46,335 nucleotides of DNA from Funneliformis mosseae (lineage: Eukaryota > Glomeromycota > Glomeromycetes > Glomerales > Glomeraceae): contig CAJVPP010000126.1 of NCBI GenBank assembly GCA_910592005.1, positions 1 through 46,335 on the forward strand, given 5' to 3'. The notes under the pieces were generated by a model that saw only the letters and a list, made by a program, of their open reading frames with translations, ran no database searches and was not told the origin of the DNA. Each line of letters starts with the position of its first letter. Positions within the stretch are counted from its first letter, which is position 1. This document shows positions 45,285 through 46,335 of the stretch, in pieces. The position numbers and the translations under genes were made by a program.

Positions 45285-46335
45285 TAGTCAAACCTCTATA
45301 TATCGATATCATATATACCAATAATTGCTTATATCAATAAATTTTTCATGTCCTATTTCATAATTAATAAAAAAACCTTATTATACTGATATTACATATA
45401 GTTTCACGATGTAACATGTACTGATATTTTTCTTTGTCTCCTTATAATTAATATATAGTAATATGTACTGATATTTTAGGTTATACTAACATATAATTTT
45501 ACTTAATATGTCGTAGTGCATTTTTATTTGCATTGGGAAATCATGTCTCAATTACATGTAAAAGAAAATTAACTCAAGATACTTCTTAAACAAAGAAAAA
45601 AGTTGTTTTAACATACGCATAAAAAAGATAACTCTGTTTAGATTATCAAAAAAATGCCATGACCTACTTAAGAAGAACTTGTCACTTTATATAAAACTAA
45701 ACAAAATACTGTTTCAGATATTTTAAAAAAGAAAGAAAAGTGGTTGAGTATAGATTCAGACTCAAAAGAGTCAAATAAACAGAGAGAAAAATCTGTTCAT
45801 TTTCCTCAAATAGAAGAGGCTCTTTCATTATGAACAACTAATGCACTTGTTGCAGATCTTATTATTAATACTGATATTTTACGTGAAAAAGTTAAATTTT
45901 TTGCACAGCGGTTTGAAGTTGATAATTTCACAGCTTCTAATGGATGGATTAATAGATTTAAAGAACATCACAATTTAAAGCAATATGTTAAATAGGGTGA
46001 AGCAAAAAGTGCATCATTAGAAATATTAGATAAGAAAAGGAAAAATTTACGTGAAATTATTGAAAATTATAATTTAGAAGATGTTTTTAACTGTGATAAA
46101 ACAGGTAATTCTAATTTTTTTTTTTAAAAAAAAATAATTAAATAATATTCTAATATTTTTTGTTTATTTTAGGACTATATTGGAATTTTAAGCCAATAAA
46201 AACATTAGCACAAGGTCTACTTTTTGGAAAAAAAATTCAAAAAAATGTGTAACGCTTCTACTTACATGCAATGCAACTGGCACTGAAAAATTGAAGCTAC
46301 TTTTTATCTATAAATATCAGAATCCACGAATATTA
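45285..46335 (+). mobile_element. CENP-B/Tigger-like DNA transposon, left end; continues past the window
   Basis: The left end (about 45285, TAGTCAAACCTCTATATATC) carries repeated ATATATCGATAT-like and TTATAC-TGATATT motifs to about 45480, typical of the long ends of this group. A transposase starts at ATG 45543: an N-terminal basic region in broken frames, a helix-turn-helix with NTVSDILKKKEKWLSIDSDS (about 45697-45757), PQIEEALSL, the CENP-B DNA-binding part DILREKVKFFAQRFEVDNFT and ASNGWINRFKEHHNLKQYV, then EDVFNCDKTG, an intron (46105-46172), LYWNFKPIKTLAQGLLFGKK and VTLLLTCNATGTEKLKLLFI at the edge. The first catalytic aspartate is in NCDKTG, which is usually NCDETG. In-frame TGA (about 45831) and TAG (about 45993) and a frameshift near 46249 show it is degenerate but young compared with the element at 23.3 kb. 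Confidence 0.85.

Overview
The window looks like a piece of an arbuscular mycorrhizal fungus genome (Glomeromycotina, Rhizophagus-like). The evidence is fungal housekeeping genes with short GT-AG introns, a strongly AT-biased genome, hAT, CENP-B/pogo and Tc1 transposon remnants, and decayed members of repeated protein families that I recognise (from memory, not from a search) as typical of Rhizophagus. The species is not determined.

There are two intact gene islands. At 5.85-7.83 kb lies a five-exon LCB2 gene (serine palmitoyltransferase subunit 2). At 13.9-21.9 kb five genes are packed closely: a four-exon CFAP300-like gene (+), SRP54 (-), FOL1 (+), ATP12 (-) and a DGK1-type CTP-dependent diacylglycerol kinase (-). 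CFAP300 and SRP54 converge; SRP54 and FOL1 diverge from a 180-bp shared promoter region; FOL1 and ATP12 converge 152 bp apart; DGK1 lies just upstream of ATP12 on the same strand. They serve unrelated pathways (sphingolipid synthesis, protein targeting, folate synthesis, F1-ATPase assembly, lipid phosphorylation), so they are neighbours rather than an operon-like system. The most surprising gene is CFAP300, a factor for axonemal dynein assembly and transport, found with a complete reading frame in what appears to be a non-flagellate fungus.

The rest is accessory DNA. 1-5.1 kb holds minus-strand decayed genes (a transposase-like gene and a possible Crinkler-like gene). 7.9-13.7 kb is an extremely AT-rich desert with a Tc1/mariner relic, a hairpin MITE and a hAT transposase relic. 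22.3-29.9 kb is a second desert with a pogo/CENP-B relic bounded by terminal inverted repeats, two more copies of the same MITE and old duplicated segments. 29.9-31.1 kb has LTR-like sequence and a 36-bp tandem repeat. 31.4-41.7 kb is a row of decayed plus-strand genes of lineage-specific families, rich in in-frame TAG/TAA. 41.9-44.6 kb holds two non-autonomous hAT-like elements with 8-bp target duplications whose interiors are minisatellites. A CENP-B-like transposon starts at about 45.29 kb and runs off the right edge.

Repeat copies show strongly one-directional GC-to-AT decay. Exon boundaries are read by eye from splice signals and family alignment from memory; no search was run.
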